64,000 nucleotides of DNA from Mycobacterium sp. OTB74 (GCF_029892685.1 NZ_JARXVD010000002.1:372001-436000), one strand, 5' to 3'; positions 52,543 through 61,534 are shown, counted from the first letter of the stretch. The notes: generated by a model from the sequence alone, not told the origin. Program-made: numbers and translations.

Positions 52543-54696
52543 GTGGGCAACTCAGCACTGGCAATTACCGACGAACACAACGACCTGGCGGACTCCGCAT
52601 CCGGCCTGCTCAAGCGGCTGGGCAGTCGCGCAGCGGCCCGGGCCAGCCTGGACGGCGGCTCGTCGCACCCGGCCGAATTCTGGACCGCTGCGGCCGGCCT
52701 GGGATGGCAGGGCCTGGCGATCCCCGAGGAGTTCGGCGGATCCGGCTTCGGGCTCCCCGAACTTGCCGTGGTGCTGGAGGTGCAGGGCCGCGAACTGTGC
52801 CCCGGCCCGTTCTTGCCCACGGTGGCGGCCGCCACGGTGATCGACCGCTGCGCCCCGGATTCGGTTCGCGCCCAACTGCTTCCCGGCCTGGCCGATGGAA
52901 ATACGGTGGCCGCCTTGGGATTGTCCGGGCGGGTGCACATCAACGCCAATACGGTCTTCGGTGAGAGTCATGCGGTGCTCGGCGCTCCGGACGCCACCCT
53001 GCTGGTTCTGGTGGCCGGCGATGACGTGGTGATCGTGGATGCCAAGGCCCCTGGAGTCAGGGTCACCCCGCTGGAGTCCATGGACACCACCCGCAGCATC
53101 GGTTCAGTCTCCCTGGAACAAGCTGCCGCAACAGCAATACTGCACGGGGCTGCGGCTCAGGCGCGCACCGCTTTTCGTATCCTGGCGGCCGCGGAGGCGG
53201 TCGGAGTCAGCTGGGCCGCGCTGGACATGGCCGTCGAATACGCCAAGGTGCGTGAGCAATTCGGCCGTACCATCGGCACCTTCCAGGCGGTCAAACATCA
53301 CGCCGCCAACATGCTGGTCAACGCCGAACTGACCACCGCCGCGACCTGGGACGCGGCCCGCGCCGACAATCTGGACGATGCCCACTTCGGGGCCGCGGTG
53401 GCTGCGGTACACGCCGTTCGTACCCAAATCTTCAACACCGAGAACAACATTCAGCTCCATGGCGGCATCGGATTCACCTGGGAACACGATGCACACCTCT
53501 ACCTGCGCCGGGCCCGCACGCTGGCCGCAGTCACTGCCGACGGTGCCGATGCCTTGGCCGAGATCGTCGAGGCCCAGCGCGCCGGACAAGCCCATGGCGC
53601 ATCTTTCGCACTGCCCGAGGAGGCCGAGGCACACCGGACGGCAGCCCGCGAAGCCGTGGCGACCCTGCGTTCACTACCCGAGGACAAGCGGCGCGACTTC
53701 CTGGTCGACTCAGGCTATCTGGTGCCGCACTGGCCCAAGCCGTGGGGCCGCGACGCCGGGGTGCTCGAGCAGTTGGCCATCGAAGAAGAGTTCGCCGGCG
53801 TTGAGCGCCCCGACATGGGCATCACGGGCTGGGTCACTCTCACCATCGCCCAGGCCGGCACCGACGACCAACGCGAACGCTGGGTGTACCCGGTGCTGCG
53901 GGGCGAGATCATGTGGTGCCAACTGTTTTCCGAGCCCGACGCCGGCTCCGATGCGGCGGCCGTGCGCACGAGCGCCAAGAAGGTCGATGGAGGCTGGCTG
54001 GTGACCGGCCAGAAGGTGTGGACCAGCTTGGCGCAGCATTGCCAATGGGGTCTGGCAACAGTGCGTACCGACCCGGACGCACCCAAGCACGCTGGTGTCA
54101 CCATGATGGCGATCGATATGAAAGCCCCTGGTGTCACGGTGAATCCGCTGAAGGGGTTGACCGGCAACGCGCACTTCAACGAGGTGTTCTTTGACGAGGT
54201 GTTCGTACCCGACACCGACGTGGTGGGCGACGTGAACTCCGGCTGGCTGGTGGCCCGGGCCACGCTGGGCAACGAGCGACTCTCCATCGGTGGCGGCTCA
54301 GGCTCCCAAACCGGTTTTACCGCTGACGATCTGATCAAGCTGCTGGATTCGACGTCTGATATTGACAGGTACCTGCAGCGGGCCGGTGAGGTGATCGCCG
54401 AAGGGCACACTCTGCGTCTGCTCAACCTGCGCCGGATCAGCCGGGCCATCGCCGGTACCGGACCCGGCCCGGAGGGCAACGTCACCAAGCTGGTGGTGGC
54501 CGAACAAGGTCAGCGCCTCACCGAGCTGGCCATGAAGTTGGCCGGCCCTGCTGCGGTGACGGGTCAGATGCCGGTGCTGGCCCAGTCCTACCTCGGCTAT
54601 CGCGCGATGACCATTGCCGGCGGCACCTCCGAGATCACCCGCAATACCATCGCCGAACGCATCCTGGGGCTGCCCCGCGATCCGTTGCTGAAATAG
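52543..54696 (+). CDS. Fused two-domain acyl-CoA dehydrogenase (FadE6/FadE34-like)
   Basis: A 717-residue fusion of two ACAD halves. The first half (about 1-350) has EQFGRTIGTFQAVKHH near 237 and LHGGIGFTWEHDAHLY near 305. The second half (about 365-717) has FSEPDAGSDAAAVR near 463 and GGTSEITRNTIAERILGLP at the C-terminus. Length and order match the large mycobacterial FadE6/FadE34 group, which act on CoA esters of long or ring-bearing lipids. GTG 52543 is used. The ribosome-binding site is weak. It is probably regulated by the CRP-type site upstream. A choice between FadE6 and FadE34 cannot be made by eye. Confidence 0.9.
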   Translation: MGNSALAITDEHNDLADSASGLLKRLGSRAAARASLDGGSSHPAEFWTAAAGLGWQGLAIPEEFGGSGFGLPELAVVLEVQGRELCPGPFLPTVAAATVIDRCAPDSVRAQLLPGLADGNTVAALGLSGRVHINANTVFGESHAVLGAPDATLLVLVAGDDVVIVDAKAPGVRVTPLESMDTTRSIGSVSLEQAAATAILHGAAAQARTAFRILAAAEAVGVSWAALDMAVEYAKVREQFGRTIGTFQAVKHHAANMLVNAELTTAATWDAARADNLDDAHFGAAVAAVHAVRTQIFNTENNIQLHGGIGFTWEHDAHLYLRRARTLAAVTADGADALAEIVEAQRAGQAHGASFALPEEAEAHRTAAREAVATLRSLPEDKRRDFLVDSGYLVPHWPKPWGRDAGVLEQLAIEEEFAGVERPDMGITGWVTLTIAQAGTDDQRERWVYPVLRGEIMWCQLFSEPDAGSDAAAVRTSAKKVDGGWLVTGQKVWTSLAQHCQWGLATVRTDPDAPKHAGVTMMAIDMKAPGVTVNPLKGLTGNAHFNEVFFDEVFVPDTDVVGDVNSGWLVARATLGNERLSIGGGSGSQTGFTADDLIKLLDSTSDIDRYLQRAGEVIAEGHTLRLLNLRRISRAIAGTGPGPEGNVTKLVVAEQGQRLTELAMKLAGPAAVTGQMPVLAQSYLGYRAMTIAGGTSEITRNTIAERILGLPRDPLLK

Positions 54697-54771
54697 CATC
54701 CGGACGCGCCCGGCGACCCGCATCACGACTCGATGGAGATCAACACCCTTCGTGGCGCTCGGTCGCCGGGT

Positions 54772-56037
54772 ATGTCAGGCTCTAAATATGACGAGCGAGC
54801 GCAGCTGAGACCGGTGGCCCCGGAGCAAACGCCGCCGCTCGACGATCCCGGCACAGCCGGCGATCTTGACGCCGCCGTGGCAGCTCTGCGGGCCAAGTGC
54901 CCGCAGCCCGCAGCAAAGCCGCACAACTCCAAGACATCCCATCGGGGCCTGCTGGCTTTGCTGCTCTGCGCTGAGTTTGTCGGCGGCGTGTTCGCGTTGT
55001 TCGCCGCCAACCAGGAAGCTCGCCCGTCGGCCTCCCCTGATAGCCAGGCCAATGGGGTGTACGTCAATGCGCACAGCGGAAGTTGCCTGGTGTGGCCGCC
55101 CGATGCGCCCGAACGCCCGTCGTTTGTCCAGTGCGCCGGTCCGCACCTGTTCGAGGTCGTCAAGACCGTCGACGTCGGCAGCGACCCGGAGCCGTGTGAA
55201 CTGGCGGTGCGCCACTACCTGGGACCGCACTACGACCCGAACAGCCGGTTCACCCCGGCAGTGTTAAAGGCCGGCGAATCGGGCGGTTCGGTCGGCGGTG
55301 ACCGAAAGTTGTTGTGCGGACTGCAACTCCTGGGGCCCGACGGCAAGCCGGTGCCGTTCAGCGGGCAGATCGCAGGCCAGGACCAGTCACGCACCTGGCC
55401 GCCGGGCACCTGCCTGGGCATCGACCCGCAGACCAACTCGCCCACCTCGGCTGCCGTCGATTGCTCCGAACCGCACTCGCTCGAAGTCGTCGGCATGGTG
55501 AATCTCGGTGAGCGGTTTGCTGGTACGCCGTCGGATGCCGACCAGCAGGCCGAATTAGGTGAGCAGTGCACACAGCTGGCCAAGGCGTATCTGGCACCAA
55601 AAACGTTGTCGGCCACGGGCTGGGAGGTGACCTACCATGCGATCACCCCGACCAGCTGGGCGGCGGGCAGCCGCCAGGCGTCATGCTCATTGGGTCCTGA
55701 AACCCCCGAAGCGGTCACCGGAAGCGTGAAGTCGCACGCCACCGCACCCGGTTTCACCGAGGAGCCCACTGCAACCCCGACGACGAGCACATCCGCTCCT
55801 CATCGCACCACCACTGAAACCACCACCGCACCAACGGTTTCCGCGCCCGCGACGACCGCGACTGCTCCTGCTACGACGACCGCACCGGTCACTGCGACCA
55901 CCGCGCCCGCACCTGTGCAAAATCCTGCGCAGTCACCGACCACCCAGGTCCTGAACGGGCCGCCGGGCGGATTGCCGCAGCAGGTCATCCAAATTCCCGG
56001 GTTGCCGCCCGTCACCGTGCCTACCATGCCCGGCTGA
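54772..56037 (+). CDS. Membrane protein with septum-formation-type domains and Thr/Pro-rich tail
   Basis: A 421-residue protein with a cytoplasmic N-terminus of about 60 residues and one transmembrane helix (LLALLLCAEFVGGVFALFAA). Two similar extracytoplasmic units follow, each with a Cys-Cys spacing and an AGPHLFEVV or SEPHSLEVVG motif. This repeat (GSCL...C..PH..EV) is the septum-formation/DUF4190-associated pattern. The C-terminal 110 residues are Thr/Ala/Pro-rich and low in complexity, as in wall-spanning linkers, ending in PPVTVPTMPG. ATG 54772 (MSGSKYDERA) is preferred, with ATG 54733 as an alternative. The function is not known. The PH...EV repeats suggest an extracellular binding role. 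Confidence 0.75.
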   Translation: MSGSKYDERAQLRPVAPEQTPPLDDPGTAGDLDAAVAALRAKCPQPAAKPHNSKTSHRGLLALLLCAEFVGGVFALFAANQEARPSASPDSQANGVYVNAHSGSCLVWPPDAPERPSFVQCAGPHLFEVVKTVDVGSDPEPCELAVRHYLGPHYDPNSRFTPAVLKAGESGGSVGGDRKLLCGLQLLGPDGKPVPFSGQIAGQDQSRTWPPGTCLGIDPQTNSPTSAAVDCSEPHSLEVVGMVNLGERFAGTPSDADQQAELGEQCTQLAKAYLAPKTLSATGWEVTYHAITPTSWAAGSRQASCSLGPETPEAVTGSVKSHATAPGFTEEPTATPTTSTSAPHRTTTETTTAPTVSAPATTATAPATTTAPVTATTAPAPVQNPAQSPTTQVLNGPPGGLPQQVIQIPGLPPVTVPTMPG

Positions 56038-56060
56038 CCTGCCCACCCAAACGGAGGGGC

Positions 56061-57413
56061 CTAGCGGATAGCACGCTCCAAGTCCGTCAGCGCATCTTCC
56101 AGATGACCCAACAGTCTCTGCAAGCGCGGCACACTGTGCCGACAGCCCACCAGGCCGAAGTCGAGATTGTCGGCGTTGTTGGACATCGTGATGTTCAGCG
56201 CCAACCCGTCGAGCGCAATGGACAGCGGGTAGTTCCCGTCCAGCCGCGCACCCTTCATGTACAGCGGTGCGCGTGGCCCGGGCACGTTGGAGATGACGAT
56301 GTTGAACGGCGGCGGCGTGGCGGCTACGAACCCGGGCACCGCGGCCAGCCCCAGCGGGGCAATCATCAACGCCGACAACGCCATTCCCTCAAGCTTGGGC
56401 AACTCGGCGAATAGCTTCTTGTTGCCGCTCATCGACTCGTTGACCTGCTTGAGACGCTCGGCCGGGTCGGCGACGTGGGTTGCCAGGTTGCACAGAACGG
56501 TGCCCACCTGGTTGCCCCCGGAATCGGTGTCGCCCTTGGCACGGAGGCTCACCGGCACCATGGCTATCAGTGGGGTGTCGGGGAGTGAATTCTGCTCCAG
56601 CAGGTAAGCCCGCAATGCACCGGCACACATCGCCAGCACCACGTCGTTGACGGTGACACCGGCTGCATTCTTGATGTCCTTGACCCGCTCCAACGGCCAG
56701 GACTGCCCGGCGACCCGACGCGCACCGCCGATCTTGACGTTGAACATCGTCTTGGGTGCGCGGAACGGCAGCGTCAGTTGCTGCTCCAGTAAGGCTGCCC
56801 GGGCGATCTTCAGCGTCGAGGGGGCAAACCCGCCGACCGCGCTGATCGCATCGGTGAGCGAGCGACGCAGCGACGAGTCCGGTCGTATTCGCTTGCGGTG
56901 CGGCAGATCCCACGGAACTCGCAGCTCTGTGTCATTCGGGTCCTCGGACAGTGAGCGCTGCGCCAGACGCTGCGCCGAGATGCCGTCGATCAACGCGTGG
57001 TGGAACTTGGCGTACACCGCGAACCTGCCGTCGGCCAGGCCCTCGATGATGTGCGTCTCCCACAACGGGCGGTGCCGGTCCAGCAGGCTGGTATGCAGGC
57101 GCCCGGCGAGCGCGAACAGTTCACGAACCCGACCCGGTGTCGGTAGCGCAGAGCGGCGAAGGTGGTAATCAGTGTCGACATCGTCGTCGTAGGTCCACGC
57201 GAAGTTGGTGATGCCGCCAAATATGGCCGCCGGATGTTTGCGGTACGCCGGCTGAAAATTCTTGTGGGACAACATGTCCTGGTAAACGTCGAGTACGAAT
57301 TCGGGCCCAGCGCCGTCCGGTGGGGTGTACAGCTGCAGACCCGCGACGTGCATCGGGTGCTCGCGGGATTCACCGACCAGGAACATCGCGTCGGTCGGGG
57401 ACATCAGCTCCAT
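56061..57413 (-). CDS. WS/DGAT wax ester/triacylglycerol synthase (Rv0221-like)
   Basis: A 450-residue WS/DGAT protein starting MELMSPTDAMFLVGES. The catalytic motif HHALIDGISAQRL is near residue 137, NIVISNVPGPRAPLY near 375, and VNDVVLAMCAGALRAYL near 255. It is complete. Position near lipC suggests Rv0221, but the order is rearranged, since here the fused ACAD and a septum-type gene separate them. It makes neutral storage or wall lipids from acyl-CoA. It is convergent with the membrane protein gene, 23 bp away. Confidence 0.9.
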   Translation of the reverse strand: MELMSPTDAMFLVGESREHPMHVAGLQLYTPPDGAGPEFVLDVYQDMLSHKNFQPAYRKHPAAIFGGITNFAWTYDDDVDTDYHLRRSALPTPGRVRELFALAGRLHTSLLDRHRPLWETHIIEGLADGRFAVYAKFHHALIDGISAQRLAQRSLSEDPNDTELRVPWDLPHRKRIRPDSSLRRSLTDAISAVGGFAPSTLKIARAALLEQQLTLPFRAPKTMFNVKIGGARRVAGQSWPLERVKDIKNAAGVTVNDVVLAMCAGALRAYLLEQNSLPDTPLIAMVPVSLRAKGDTDSGGNQVGTVLCNLATHVADPAERLKQVNESMSGNKKLFAELPKLEGMALSALMIAPLGLAAVPGFVAATPPPFNIVISNVPGPRAPLYMKGARLDGNYPLSIALDGLALNITMSNNADNLDFGLVGCRHSVPRLQRLLGHLEDALTDLERAIR

Positions 57414-57456
57414 CGGCTAAGTGTCACACGCCCATATTCATCGGCGGGCACAGTTG

Positions 57457-57473
57457 CTCGGCACGGTGCCGAG
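57457..57473. repeat. 17-bp palindrome next to a 19-bp repeat
   Basis: CTCGGCACGGTGCCGAG is perfectly symmetrical around 57465 and runs into the second copy of the 19-bp repeat (57469-57487). It could act as a terminator for the permease remnant or mark a rearrangement edge. Confidence 0.6.
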
Positions 57474-57487
57474 ATCGACGAAATGGC
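57469..57487. repeat. 19-bp repeat, copy 2
   Basis: CCGAGATCGACGAAATGGC is identical to 27852-27870. It lies at the truncated end of the permease remnant. Confidence 0.6.
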
Positions 57488-57532
57488 GGGTTTTATTCGC
57501 ACAAAGCGGCCCATTTGTGGAGCTTGACGACG

Positions 57533-57776
57533 GCCGGTGCAGTAGCAGCTCACCGAGAGCCCGCAGGATGAAGAACACGAACAGACCGCAGACTGCGTAG
57601 ACGAGGAACAAGCCAGGTCCGGCGTTCTGCAGTCGGCCACCGGCACCCAGAAACAGCCCGGTTCCGATCGCGCCGCCGATTGCGATCATCTGCAGCTGAC
57701 GCGGCTTGAGGGTGTGGTGGTAGCCCTGGTCCTCGGCGGTCAGGCCGGGCGCAAACGAACTGGGTGTCGTCGTCAT
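57533..57776 (-). pseudogene. Truncated amino acid permease (N-terminal remnant)
   Basis: ATG 57776 opens a frame whose first 80 residues are a typical APC-family amino acid permease start. The cytoplasmic [20 protein letters not shown] loop and helix 1 are followed by [18 protein letters not shown] and the conserved [13 protein letters not shown]. Similarity ends there, and the rest of the frame reads through repeat sequence to 57438. Intact permeases have about 450 residues and twelve helices. Eleven helices' worth of sequence is absent, and the WS/DGAT gene begins close behind. It is a gene remnant, probably left by a deletion whose edge coincides with the 57457-57487 repeat/palindrome. 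Confidence 0.8.
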
Positions 57777-57845
57777 GGCGATTCAGTGAACACCCATGAC
57801 CCCGCGCACGCAGGAAAACCCGCCGGGGACCCCACGGCCGAAGCG

Positions 57846-58784
57846 ATGGCCAGTATCGTCGTTGACGTGCCTCGTCAAGCAGATGCCCTCGCCTTCCATC
57901 CTGAGCTGGAAAAAGCCGCCCGGTTCCTGCCGCGCCGCACTTTCACCCCGGCCACGCTGCGGGTCGTCCGCGCTTTGACGTCATTGATGGACCGCAAGAC
58001 CCCCGATGGTGTCGAGGCACTGACGCTGACCTCCGGGGTCGGCGTGCGGCTGCACCGGCCGCCGGCCGGCTCCGACCGCGGCGGCGCACTGTTGTGGATT
58101 CACGGGGGCGGGTACATCGGCGGCAGTCCGGCGCAGGACGACGTACCGTGCCGGCGGTTCGCAAGCGAACTCGGGATCACCGTCGCCGCGGTGAAGTACC
58201 GGCTGGCACCGGAGCATCCGTACCCGTCTGCGTTGGAAGACTGCTACGAGGCGCTGCGCTGGCTGGCCGCACTGCCCGGCGTGAACCCGGCGCAGATGGC
58301 CATCGGCGGTGCCAGCGCCGGCGGCGGCCTGTCTGCAGCACTGGCACAGTTGGCTCTCGATCGCGGTGAGATTCCTTTGTTGGCACAGCTTTTGGTGTAC
58401 CCGATGCTCGACGACCGCTCAGCCACCGCACCGGGCATGGACCACCCCCTCCATCGCCTGTGGACCCAGAAAGCCAACGGCTTCGGCTGGAGCGCCTACC
58501 TCGGTAATGCCAACCCCGACGTAGCCGTCCCCGCCCGGCGTGCCGATCTGTCCGGCCTGCCGCCGGCCTGGGTCGGTGTCGGCACCCTGGATCTGTTCCA
58601 CGATGAGGACGTCCGGTACGCCGAGCGGCTACGGGCCGCAGGTGTGCCATGTGAGCTCGAAGTGGTGCCGGGTGCGTACCACGGATTCGACGGCATCGCT
58701 GCCAAAACGCAGGTAGCGCGGTCATTCTTCGCCAACCAGGTCCAGTTCCTACGCAGCGCGTTTGCCTCCGCCGCTGTCAGTTGA
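57846..58784 (+). CDS. Alpha/beta hydrolase of the HSL/lipase family
   Basis: A 312-residue esterase/lipase. The oxyanion motif HGGGYIGGS is near residue 83, the nucleophile GGASAGGGLSA near 158, and PAWVGVGTLDLFHDED and PGAYHGFDG hold the Asp and His. ATG 57846 is chosen for family length. A GTG at 57786 also fits, and the frame is open to 57714 over the permease remnant. No clear ribosome-binding site supports any of these. It resembles mycobacterial LipW/LipI-type enzymes but I cannot assign a symbol. It hydrolyses short or medium acyl esters. Confidence 0.85.
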   Translation: MASIVVDVPRQADALAFHPELEKAARFLPRRTFTPATLRVVRALTSLMDRKTPDGVEALTLTSGVGVRLHRPPAGSDRGGALLWIHGGGYIGGSPAQDDVPCRRFASELGITVAAVKYRLAPEHPYPSALEDCYEALRWLAALPGVNPAQMAIGGASAGGGLSAALAQLALDRGEIPLLAQLLVYPMLDDRSATAPGMDHPLHRLWTQKANGFGWSAYLGNANPDVAVPARRADLSGLPPAWVGVGTLDLFHDEDVRYAERLRAAGVPCELEVVPGAYHGFDGIAAKTQVARSFFANQVQFLRSAFASAAVS

Positions 58785-58840
58785 CGGGCACCCGGTAAGC
58801 ATTCCTTCTGGCGCCTAGAAGCAGACCTTCAAGTCGTCCT

Positions 58841-59086
58841 GCCTCCTGGGAGAAGCTCGCCGCCGAAAACGGTTTGCGCAAGCCGACATTGGCGGAACTG
58901 GTCGGTGCTGGAGATCAACACGCGGACTTTGCCTTCGCCTACGGCGCACCCGCGGGACCGACGGGCTTCGTCAGCACGGTCAAGCTGCGGCAGGCCGGCT
59001 TCGCCGGCGAGGTCGACACCACCACGTCGTTCCAGCGCGCGCTGCAGACCGTGATCGATCAGAAATTCCTGCCTTCGGATGGCTAG
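58841..59086 (+). pseudogene. C-terminal remnant of an SDR/NAD-dependent epimerase-type oxidoreductase
   Basis: The frame from about 58841 reads SWEKLAAENGLRKPTLAEL, then QHADFAFAYGAPAGPTGFVS and TVKLRQAGFAGEVDTTTSFQ to a stop at 59086. This is the end of a longer NAD(P)-dependent oxidoreductase of the epimerase type, as I recall it. The N-terminal Rossmann part (about 250 residues) is missing, and the preceding 56 bp have no coding similarity. Only an internal TTG would allow a short protein, so it is treated as a remnant. The family match is from pattern memory. Confidence 0.65.
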
Positions 59087-59169
59087 CAACGTCCCATTGA
59101 CCCCCGCACCGGCCTACACTCTTCTCGGCGACGAGTTCAAGATCACTGGTCAAGGCCGGGGTGTAGGCG

Positions 59170-60576
59170 ATGGTGCGTTCGTACGGTGTGGTGTCCGCAG
59201 CTATTGTCGGCTGCCTTGTTCTGGTGCTGACATGTGCCACTCACGCCGTCGTCCAATTGGCGGCCTACACCGCATTGATCATGGGTGGCACCTGGGACCC
59301 CGTACCGGATGCCGGCTACGTGTCGAACGTGGACTCGGTGTACATCGCACCTAATTTCCCGAAGTTCAGCCCGGCCAACCCCACCTACACCGGGACGAGC
59401 TTGTACACCCCCGAACAGTTCTGGCCGGCGACCGGACCGACCGACATGACCGAGAACCAGTCGGTGGCCGCCGGTCTGATCGACCTGCAGAACGCGATGG
59501 CCAGCCAGTTCGCTTCCGGCAACAGCGTGGCGGTCTTCGGCTACTCGCAGAGTGCCGAGATCGTCACCATGGAAATGAACCACCTGGCCACCCTGCCGGC
59601 CAACCAACAACCCAATCCGACTCAGCTGTCGTTCGTCCTCGTCGGCGACCCCAACAATCCGAACGGCGGGCTGCTGACCCGCTTCCCCGGCTTCTACATC
59701 CCCATACTCGATGTGTCCTTCAGCCCGGCGACCCCGCCTGACTCGCCCTACGCCACCGCCGTCTACACCCTGCAGTACGACGGCATCAGCGACGCTCCGC
59801 AGTACCCGCTCAACCTGCTCGCCGACCTGAACGCATTCCTCGGCTACTTCTACGTGCACGGAACCTACCCGGGTCTCACCTCAGCGCAGCTGGCCACCGC
59901 CCAGAAGCTCCCCACCTCACCGGGATACACCGGGAACACCTCGTACTACCTGATTCCCACGACCACCCTGCCGCTGCTGGATCCGCTGATCCAGATCGGA
60001 GTGCCCAAGCCGGTGATCGACCTGGTCCAACCGGTGCTCAAGGTCCTGGTCGATCTGGGTTACGGCAACGGGTACGCCGACGTGGTCACGCCCGCCGGGC
60101 TGTTCCCGAACGTCAACCCGCTAACCGTGCTGACGAACCTGTCCCAAGCCGCCGTCCAGGGCGTCACCGCGGCGCTGGCCGACATCGGAATCCAGCTACC
60201 CGCAGCAGCCACCCCGACAAAGCCGATCAGCACCACCAGCCCGGCAGCCGCTGTCGCCGGAAAGACCCTCGCCACGGCAACGACCCCCGCTCTCAAGCCG
60301 CTCGCCCCCAAGGCCCTCACCGCGAAAACACTGAACACGCCGACCGCGTCAACGACGCCGACCAAAACCGCGACAGCCGTGCCGCCCGCGCCCAAGGACA
60401 CCCTCGCCGCACCCGCCGTCAGCGTGGCGCAGAACCGCAGTTCAACCAGTCAGGCCGACACCACCAGTTCGTCGCACACGTCGCACAAGCTGCAGGATCG
60501 CAGCCAGCACACCGACCCGGGCACCCACCCCAACACGCAGAACGACAAATCCCACTCCAACCACAGCCAGCACTGA
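59170..60576 (+). CDS. PE-PPE domain secreted esterase with low-complexity tail
   Basis: A 468-residue exported protein. The N-terminal hydrophobic segment (about 5-30) is a signal peptide or anchor. The PE-PPE (PF08237) hydrolase domain covers about 35-260, with the nucleophile elbow FGYSQSAEIV at about 120, LVGDPNNPNGG and YDGISDAPQYPLN. The C-terminal 150 residues are rich in Thr, Ala, Pro and Lys and end in His/Ser-rich repeats, suited to a surface linker. There is no PE or PPE N-terminus. It is a distant relative of the PE-PPE protein at the left edge. It may act on acyl-lipids of the outer membrane. The substrate is unknown. Confidence 0.85.
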   Translation: MVRSYGVVSAAIVGCLVLVLTCATHAVVQLAAYTALIMGGTWDPVPDAGYVSNVDSVYIAPNFPKFSPANPTYTGTSLYTPEQFWPATGPTDMTENQSVAAGLIDLQNAMASQFASGNSVAVFGYSQSAEIVTMEMNHLATLPANQQPNPTQLSFVLVGDPNNPNGGLLTRFPGFYIPILDVSFSPATPPDSPYATAVYTLQYDGISDAPQYPLNLLADLNAFLGYFYVHGTYPGLTSAQLATAQKLPTSPGYTGNTSYYLIPTTTLPLLDPLIQIGVPKPVIDLVQPVLKVLVDLGYGNGYADVVTPAGLFPNVNPLTVLTNLSQAAVQGVTAALADIGIQLPAAATPTKPISTTSPAAAVAGKTLATATTPALKPLAPKALTAKTLNTPTASTTPTKTATAVPPAPKDTLAAPAVSVAQNRSSTSQADTTSSSHTSHKLQDRSQHTDPGTHPNTQNDKSHSNHSQH

Positions 60577-60593
60577 CGCGCCATACTCTCCCA

Positions 60594-61484
60594 GTGGAAC
60601 TCCGCGAGTTACGTGCCTTCCTGGCCGTCTCCGAAGAGGGTGGTTTCTCGGCCGCGGCCCGGCGGCTGCATATCAGTCAGCCCGCCCTGTCGCAGGCGAT
60701 CGCCGGTCTGGAACGCCAACTCGGCGTGCAACTGCTGACCCGGCAGAGTTCGGGCGTCATACCCACCGAGGCAGGCCTGACACTGATCACCGAGGCTCGC
60801 GCCGTGCTGGCCCGGCACGACCAGGCTGTGGCTGCGCTGGCACGACACACCGGATCGCCGGACACCGCATTACGCCTCGGCGTGCCCATCGAGCTCCCGA
60901 CCGACCTACTGACAGCCCCGCTGGCTGCACTGACCGCCGCACACCCGGACATTCGCGTGCTGCCGCGGCACCTGTCCACCACCGCGCAATTCGAGGCGCT
61001 GAGCCGCAGCGAACTGGACGTGGGTCTGGTCCGCGAACATCCGGTGGGGGCTGAGCTGGACGCGTATCTCGTTGCGCGCGAACAACTCGGGGTCCTGGTG
61101 TCGCCACAGATCGCCGCCTCCTGCGCCAGCCCCGACGGGATCCGGCTCGATGCCCTGGCGGGGCTGGACTGGGTGGGTTTCCCCCGGTCCGGCAGCCCCG
61201 CCTGGTACGACGAGATCATCGCCATCTTCCGCAGCCACGGCGTGCAGCCGGGGCTCGCCGAGCAGACCGTGACAGCCGCGATCGCCGACGTCAAGATCGC
61301 CGCTGTCGCCGCGGGCGGGGCCTTCGCCCTGGCGCCGCCCGACTGGTCTCAGCCGATTCCGGACACAGTCAAATGGCAACCGCTCGCCGGCCATCCGCTG
61401 ATCCGGCGGACCTGGGCGGTGTGGCCGGCGCAGTCGCACCGCCGCGACATCGCTACCTTCGTGGCCGGCTTCGGCGGCACCTGA
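60594..61484 (+). CDS. LysR-family transcriptional regulator
   Basis: A 296-residue LysR regulator. The N-terminal winged helix-turn-helix is MELRELRAFLAVSEEGGF, then SAAARRLHISQPALSQAIAGL and a linker helix LERQLGVQLLTR. The rest is the two-lobed effector-binding domain. GTG 60594 begins at the family-standard position. It is 17 bp after the PE-PPE gene and 146 bp before a DUF417 gene on the same strand. LysR proteins often control a neighbour, and an inverted repeat at 61535-61559 in front of DUF417 is a fitting target. Confidence 0.9.
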   Translation: MELRELRAFLAVSEEGGFSAAARRLHISQPALSQAIAGLERQLGVQLLTRQSSGVIPTEAGLTLITEARAVLARHDQAVAALARHTGSPDTALRLGVPIELPTDLLTAPLAALTAAHPDIRVLPRHLSTTAQFEALSRSELDVGLVREHPVGAELDAYLVAREQLGVLVSPQIAASCASPDGIRLDALAGLDWVGFPRSGSPAWYDEIIAIFRSHGVQPGLAEQTVTAAIADVKIAAVAAGGAFALAPPDWSQPIPDTVKWQPLAGHPLIRRTWAVWPAQSHRRDIATFVAGFGGT

Positions 61485-61534
61485 AATACCGTCGCCGTCT
61501 CCGGCAACACACGAGCTATCGCCCTACCTTTTGG

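Noticed and set aside
59097..59120. TTGACC and TACACT as a promoter for the second PE-PPE gene
   Set aside because: The spacer is only 12 nt, too short for a sigma-70 type promoter.
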